NCBI RefSeq assembly: GCF_000321225.1
Contig: NW_004450266.1
Location: forward strand, 7,159,245-7,223,244
Reading direction: 5' to 3'
Origin: Odobenus rosmarus divergens
Lineage: Eukaryota; Chordata; Mammalia; Carnivora; Odobenidae
DNA length: 64,000 nt
In this document: one piece after another, positions 62,691 to 64,000 of the stretch
How the letters are laid out: the number at the start of each line of letters is the position of its first letter
How positions within the stretch are numbered: the stretch's first letter is position 1
Notes under the pieces: generated by a model
Told to the model about the DNA's origin: nothing
Database searches by the model: none
Seen by the model: the letters and a program-made list of their open reading frames with translations, nothing else
Made by a program: the position numbers and the translations under genes

Positions 62691-62789
62691 TTGAGAAATA
62701 TCATTTGTTTGGTGGACAGAATCTTTCAATATATGAGGTCCATGGCAGAGGGGATAATAAAGGAATCCTTGAGTAAAAATTTTGGAATC

Positions 62790-62880
62790 CACTGTTCATT
62801 CTGTGCACCTCATTCGACTGATGGGAAAACAGAGCCCCAAGCTAAAAGTAGCAGGTGAAAGTACGATGGGAAACAAGATC
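62790..62880 (-). repeat. possible MIR fragment
   Basis: CACCTCATTCGACTGATGGG AAAACAGAGCCCCAAG: weak MIR complement. Confidence 0.35.
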
Positions 62881-62994
62881 ATTTGCATCCTCTCAAAGGA
62901 TCTTTGATTAACTTCAAAGAGAAAAATTGTAACTTTACAGTTGAAAAACCTGGCCAATTCTGCCTGAAGTAATTAATAAGTCAGGATCACTGGT

Positions 62995-63375
62995 AATGTG
63001 ATAGGTGGTCATCATGTGTCTCCTGATGTGACACAGTAAGAGGGACAGAACCTCACTTCTGTGGTACTCCTGCCAAAAATGAAGAACCTGAATCTAATCA
63101 TGAAGAAACCTCAGACACACCCATATTGAGGATCATCCAATGAAATAACTGTCACATACTCCTCAAAAACACCAAAATCAGGAAAGAGAAAGACTCTGGC
63201 AGTTCTAGATTAAAGGGATGGCTTAGCTGTCATGACAATAAATGTAACACGTGGTCCTGGACTGGGACATTAGTGGGACAATGTTAATTTCTTGATCTTG
63301 ATACCTACTATGTTTATGCAGAAGACTTCCCTTGTTTTTAAGACCTACACAACTGAAGTATTTAGAGGTTTAAAA
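62995..63375 (+). repeat. ancient interspersed repeat, family uncertain
   Basis: GGCAGTTCTAGATTAAAGGG, GGTCCTGGACTGGGACATTA, GTGGGACAATGTTAATTTCT and GAAGTATTTAGAGGTTT recall a common old mammalian repeat that I cannot name. Confidence 0.55.
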
Positions 63376-63459
63376 AGATGAAGAAATCCCCACCTTCAAA
63401 GAGAGGCACAGTATGATGGATCTCTGCCTAAGGAATAGGCAGAGTGTGAGCACAGAAGG

Positions 63460-63980
63460 CTCCCCAACCAAATCTTTGTGGGTAAGGGAAGACTTCCTGT
63501 AGGAGGTGGCATTCAAGTTGAATTTTGAAGGCAAGAAAGTTAGCTAGACCATAAGGGAAAGGAGGCGCTTTCTAAATAGAGGTAACCGTACAGGGACATG
63601 GATGAAAGCCAAGAGGCAGATTATGGCCTCAGAGTTGGCACATGAAGGCAGTGCCTGGGACAGTCTAGACAAGAAGATCAGGTTGGATTTTGAAGGGGGC
63701 TCAAATGAAGCTAAAGAACTCAAACATCTTGAAAGTGCAGGTATAGGGTGGGGATGGGGAGCAGAGAGTTATCAAAGACTTTTAAGTAGAGGAGGCACGT
63801 GATCCTAAGTATTTGAAAAAGACCATCTGGCAGCTGTGTAGAGAAGTGGGTTAAAGGCCAGAGAAGACCAGAGACGCTGAATTCGGTCATTTAGGTAAAC
63901 TCAGGAATTGCAGTGAGGATGGAGAAGGGAGGAGAGATTTAAGAGAGATTGAGGGTGTAAAATGAACAGATGTTGATGAC
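63460..63980 (-). repeat. L2 LINE fragment
   Basis: GGGAAGACTTCCTGTAGGAG GTGGCATTC, GAGGCACGTGATCCTAAGTA and CATCTGGCAGCTGTGTAGAG are in the order of the L2 complement. Confidence 0.7.
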
Positions 63981-64000
63981 TGGCTGAATAGGGGTGGGCA

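Noticed and set aside
1..64000. An undescribed multi-gene system
   Set aside because: The window has no gene cluster. The only confident gene product is miR-708; the rest is intron, promoter and repeats.

Overview
This is nuclear DNA of a carnivore, most likely an arctoid (bear, seal or mustelid type). Seven tRNA-Lys-derived CAN-SINEs carry the head motif GGCGCCTGGGTGGCTCAG and the core CATGATCCCAGGGTCCTGGGAT. They lack the dog-type GGCGCAGCGGTTTAGCGCC box and the cat-type core. There is no operon-like or prokaryotic structure. The many open frames are stop-poor shadows of GC-rich DNA or chance frames in repeats, and I support no protein-coding exon in the window.

The anchor is a complete MIR708 precursor on the minus strand at 22331-22418. 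Both mature arms (5p at 22386-22408, 3p at 22341-22362) match the miR-708 sequences as I know them at every base. In mammals MIR708 lies in the first intron of TENM4 (ODZ4, teneurin-4), on the same strand. The window therefore reads as the 5' end of TENM4, transcribed right to left. A large CpG island at about 59770-61150 holds a TATA-like box (60851-60857), a candidate non-coding first exon ending at a good splice donor (60486/60485), and the start of intron 1. About 38 kb separates MIR708 from this exon, which fits the human locus as I remember it. TENM4 coding exons should lie far beyond the left edge.

Layout: 1-60485 is TENM4 intron 1, packed with ancient repeats. I count roughly 45 MIR copies, some 20 L2 fragments, MER5A/MER20 and other hAT elements, L1M 3' ends and one MLT1-type LTR. 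Younger CAN-SINEs sit at 8060, 11125, 19362, 26852, 36369, 38128 and 54601. MIR708 itself is made of two facing L2 3' ends. Several non-repetitive AT-rich blocks with homeodomain-type TAATTA motifs (near 12640, 29210, 41460, 52080 and 55430) are candidate enhancers. A second GC-rich block (57280-58130) lies about 2.5 kb inside the intron. From about 61150 to 64000 is upstream flank: a pyrimidine-rich tract, then MIR, L2 and another ancient repeat.

Functional reading: one promoter would drive TENM4 and, by processing of its first intron, miR-708. CHOP induction of the two together is published knowledge, not something I can read from this sequence. Repeat family names come from pattern memory without a search, so boundaries are approximate, usually within 10-30 bases, unless a target-site duplication is given.
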